From Acetomicrobium flavidum (GTDB lineage Bacteria; Synergistota; Synergistia; Synergistales; Acetomicrobiaceae), in contig NZ_FSQZ01000001.1 of NCBI RefSeq assembly GCF_900129645.1, forward strand, positions 868,001 through 932,000: a DNA stretch of 64,000 bases. Direction: 5' to 3'. The position numbers and the translations under genes were made by a program. Under the pieces are notes generated by a model that saw nothing but the letters and a program-made list of their open reading frames with translations, was not told the origin of the DNA and did no database searches. Shown here in pieces: positions 61,935 through 64,000 of the stretch (its first letter is position 1; every line of letters starts with the position of its first letter).

Positions 61935-62989
61935 CTTAGATTACCCCCTTTTATAAGCAGGTAAAGAAAAAGCGGCGCACCCATGAAAGAAGTCACAATA
62001 CCTACAGGAAGAACGATTGGGGCCATAATGCTCCTAGCTACGGTATCTGCACTTAATAAGATTAAAGCTCCCATGAAGCACGATTGAGGAAGTAAATGAC
62101 GGTGATCTCCCCCTGTTATCCTACGGGTAATATGAGGTGCTGCCAGCCCTATAAACCCAATTACTCCAAAGGTTGCAACTGCCAAAGCGGCAACCAAAGC
62201 AGCCATAATAAGGCTCGTCTTTCTTAGAGTTTCAACGTTTACCCCAAGGCTTTTTGCCACATCATCCCCCATTGCTAGGGCGTTAAAATTAAGCCTGTGG
62301 ATCATAAAAAACAAGCTGGTAGGCACAAGAAGGCAAAACATTAGAAAAAGTTCGCTCCAAGAGGCTCTCCCCACATCCCCGAAGGTCCAGAACACGATGG
62401 ATGCTACCTCAATGTCGCTGGCGAAATATTGGATCATCATGGTTCCAGACGTGGCGAGCGCTGACAAGGCCACCCCTGACAGGACAATTGCTTCGGGTGA
62501 TAAACGCTTTCTTTGGCTCAAGAACAAGATGAGCCACGTGGAGGCAAAGGCCCCTAAAAAGGCGAACATGCTCACGCCCCAAGGTAAGCCTGCCAAGAAT
62601 CCTTCGTTTTTGGCGCTCGGCCCCAGGCCTAAAACAACGAGAGCAAAGGCAGCGCCAAATGCTGCCCCCTGAGAGACGCCAAGCGTATAGGGCGAAGCAA
62701 GGGGGTTGTGCAGGATGCACTGCATCGCCACCCCTCCCATGGCAAGCCCCCATCCGGCGAGGACCGCTCCAATGATCCTCGGAAGCCTGATACGCCATAG
62801 GATGGTAGATGTAACGTCATCGGAACGCCCTAACAGGGCGATGAAAGCATCTCTTAAGTTCACCTGAGAAGAACCCACAGAGAGGGAAAGGAAAACCATA
62901 ACCAAGAGGGCTAAGACAAGAACAACAAATACAACTTTGCGGCGATAAGCATATACTTCATAAATTTCAATGGTATCCCTACTTGACAT
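61928..62989 (-). CDS. FecCD/BtuC-type ABC permease
   Basis: 353 aa, about ten membrane helices. FecCD signatures: LPRIIGAVLAGWGLAMGGVA, NPLASPYTLGVSQGAAFGAA, VIGFIGLAAPHITRRITGGD and the C-terminal LPVGIVTSFMGAPLFLYLL. First gene of the operon; the ATG has GGAGGG 5 bp upstream. Its promoter (63019-63046) is embedded in an inverted-repeat operator. Confidence 0.92.
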   Translation of the reverse strand: MSSRDTIEIYEVYAYRRKVVFVVLVLALLVMVFLSLSVGSSQVNLRDAFIALLGRSDDVTSTILWRIRLPRIIGAVLAGWGLAMGGVAMQCILHNPLASPYTLGVSQGAAFGAAFALVVLGLGPSAKNEGFLAGLPWGVSMFAFLGAFASTWLILFLSQRKRLSPEAIVLSGVALSALATSGTMMIQYFASDIEVASIVFWTFGDVGRASWSELFLMFCLLVPTSLFFMIHRLNFNALAMGDDVAKSLGVNVETLRKTSLIMAALVAALAVATFGVIGFIGLAAPHITRRITGGDHRHLLPQSCFMGALILLSADTVARSIMAPIVLPVGIVTSFMGAPLFLYLLIKGGNLRS

Positions 62990-63000
62990 TTGAAGCCCTC

Positions 63001-63046
63001 CACATGAGTGTTACTCACAGTATAATTAGTAACACTCATGTGTCAA
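63001..63046 (-). promoter_or_regulatory. Promoter/operator of the chelate-uptake operon
   Basis: 15-bp perfect arms CACATGAGTGTTACT / AGTAACACTCATGTG separated by 12 bp. The minus-strand -35 TTGACA (63046-63041) overlaps the outer end of one arm and the -10 TATACT (63024-63019, 16-bp spacer) lies between the arms. Regulator binding would block RNA polymerase. The motif GAGTGTTACT is not one I can assign to Fur, DtxR or NikR. Confidence 0.8.
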
Positions 63047-63084
63047 GAGCCTGCCAAAGACTGGACGCGGCCTAGTATGTTAAG

Positions 63085-63107
63085 ATATTTATATGTTATA
63101 TAAATAT
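63085..63107. repeat. AT-rich palindrome
   Basis: ATATTTATAT-GTT-ATATAAATAT, perfect 10-bp arms, between the nifX-like stop and the chelate-uptake operator. No T-run, so it is more likely a binding site or structural element than a terminator. Confidence 0.5.
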
Positions 63108-63162
63108 AGAGCTAATGTCAGAGGCGTTGCCCTTGTAGCCCGTGCGTCTCTTCAAATGATGC

Positions 63163-63525
63163 TTATTGTGAGCAACTCCCGTTGTCGCCTCCCTCACCAT
63201 GATGACAAGAGTTGGAACTGCCGGAAAGCTCGCCCTTTATAAATGCTTCGAGCGCGCTGTCTACGTTCATGGGATGGCACGTTTGAACCGTTATGCCGAA
63301 AGAGGCAAACAGATCTCTTGCCCTCGGCCCCATATCTCCTGCTATAACTATATCCACATTAAGATCCTTCATCCATCTTGGCAGCACTCCAGGTGCATGT
63401 CCGGGATTAGTGTAGATCTCTTTTTTTACAACCCTGTTTCCGTCGATCTCAACGAGCCTAAATTCTGGAGCGTGGCCAAAATGGGAACAAACCATATCTC
63501 CATCGACAGCAATCATCACTTTCAT
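63163..63525 (-). CDS. NifX/NifB-like Fe-Mo cofactor-binding family protein
   Basis: 120 aa: MKVMIAVDGDMVCSHFGHAP is the signature start of the dinitrogenase iron-molybdenum cofactor family, followed by DLNVDIVIAGDMGPRARDLF and a GELSGSSNSCHHGEGGDNGS Cys/His tail. In non-diazotrophs such proteins accompany MinD/ferredoxin ATPases and may carry Fe-S or metal clusters. It starts 5 bp after the damaged MinD-type gene, in one operon. Confidence 0.85.
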   Translation of the reverse strand: MKVMIAVDGDMVCSHFGHAPEFRLVEIDGNRVVKKEIYTNPGHAPGVLPRWMKDLNVDIVIAGDMGPRARDLFASFGITVQTCHPMNVDSALEAFIKGELSGSSNSCHHGEGGDNGSCSQ

Positions 63526-63529
63526 GACA

Positions 63530-64000
63530 TCATCTCCTATTTCTATTGATTTCTACCCTCGTAACAATGGTACCCCACATTCGCTCTATTTCGTCTTTTA
63601 TATTTCCCCTATCGACCTCTACCACCGGCACTCCCCGCGATATAGCTTCAATAAAAACCTCGTCGAAGGGAAGTTTACCGATTAATTTACAGCCTCTACC
63701 ACTGGGCAAGAGGTGCCCGGAGCCACATCTATTATCACGTCCCTATGATTATCGGTTTGACCATATATATACATCTTGGCTTTCCTTATTACTGGCGTTG
63801 GCATGGGTTCCCCTGTATTGAGCCTTCCCTGGACAAGTTCCAGATTTCCGCGATAACCTACTTCAACAACACCTACCTGCCTATTAGCTTCTACAATAGC
63901 TGACTCTGGACACAAATAAGAACAGGCTCCACAACCGTGACACAGCTCAGGAAAAACAATCACCTTGCTCGGAAGGGACGCTATGGCATGATAGGCACAT
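63530..64000 (-). pseudogene. MinD-superfamily ATPase with ferredoxin insert, internally deleted, 5' end beyond window
   Basis: The frame enters from the right edge with the second ferredoxin motif (VIVFPELCHGCGACSYLCPE), runs through the inserted-domain end and Walker B (VIIDVAPGTSCPVVEAVN) and hits a TAA at 63682. In another frame the true C-terminus follows at once (CKLIGKLPFDEVFIEAISRG ... VPVVEV, to TGA 63530). About 60-70 residues that should connect VVEAV to LIGKLPF are missing. The P-loop and first Cys motif lie outside the window. Confidence 0.8.

Noticed and set aside
1-64000. CRISPR arrays
   Set aside because: No regularly spaced repeats with unique spacers were seen; the hexamer tract at 2803-2850 is a coding microsatellite.

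Overview
The window looks like a chromosomal segment of an anaerobic, diderm, amino-acid-fermenting bacterium, most likely a Synergistota member close to Acetomicrobium/Anaerobaculum. This is inferred from gene content: a DUF3798 solute-binding protein with an orphan ABC transporter, Fe-S L-serine dehydratase, TonB/ExbBD, an LpxL-type acyltransferase, a patatin with an outer-membrane barrel, and no respiratory genes. No rRNA gene is present, so the assignment is an inference. Host genes sit in tight operons with 1-8 bp overlaps and frequent GTG/TTG starts.

Region 1 (1-5.2 kb) is a mobile element. It holds a tyrosine integrase cut by the left edge and a leftward operon of XRE repressor, a protein ending in a clamp-binding motif, a DnaD/replisome-organiser-like protein, an ArpU/RinA-like sigma-4-like regulator, a 45-aa zinc-ribbon protein, and a Nu1-type terminase small subunit. 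A divergent gene starts behind a strong promoter. There is no large terminase, capsid or tail gene. That is the outline of a compact phage satellite (PICI-like). It sits where the tRNA-Tyr/tRNA-Thr/tuf/rpmG/tRNA-Trp operon would normally continue into secE-nusG.

Region 2 (5.2-41.3 kb) is host chromosome. It has the translation operon, a patatin/barrel protein, FabG-like and racemase genes, paired chromate-type transporters, a CheX/YqgF-like/LpxL operon, a class V aminotransferase, an Old Yellow Enzyme with a downstream TOPRIM protein, and a CofE-like ligase. Then come modABC, a TPP riboswitch with thiZXYW, exbB-btuF-exbD-tonB, a dicarboxylate/glutamate symporter, pssA-psd-gyrA, nitroreductase, a CooC-like ATPase coupled to an unusual chemoreceptor, serine dehydratase, and a cobalamin-riboswitch-controlled TonB-dependent receptor. 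The tonB operon, the btuF-like protein and the receptor together suggest corrinoid uptake.

Region 3 (41.4-46.5 kb) is a graveyard of horizontally acquired DNA: a collapsed OpuABC-type betaine transporter, a decapitated ParA with plasmid-like genes, a DNA polymerase I C-terminal fragment, an apparently intact HTH/RelE toxin-antitoxin pair, and a decayed TnpB (IS605 type) whose right-end hairpin survives.

Region 4 (46.5-64 kb) has a DUF3798 ABC transporter operon and the ilvH-ilvC-leuA-leuB-ilvB operon, which is preceded by an unannotated Leu/Val/Ile-rich leader peptide and attenuator and carries a one-base frameshift in leuA. It continues with an Mrp ATPase whose promoter lies in a perfect 45-bp palindrome, a FecBCD/BtuCDF-type uptake operon with a promoter-embedded operator, and a NifX-like protein next to a MinD/ferredoxin ATPase that has lost an internal segment.
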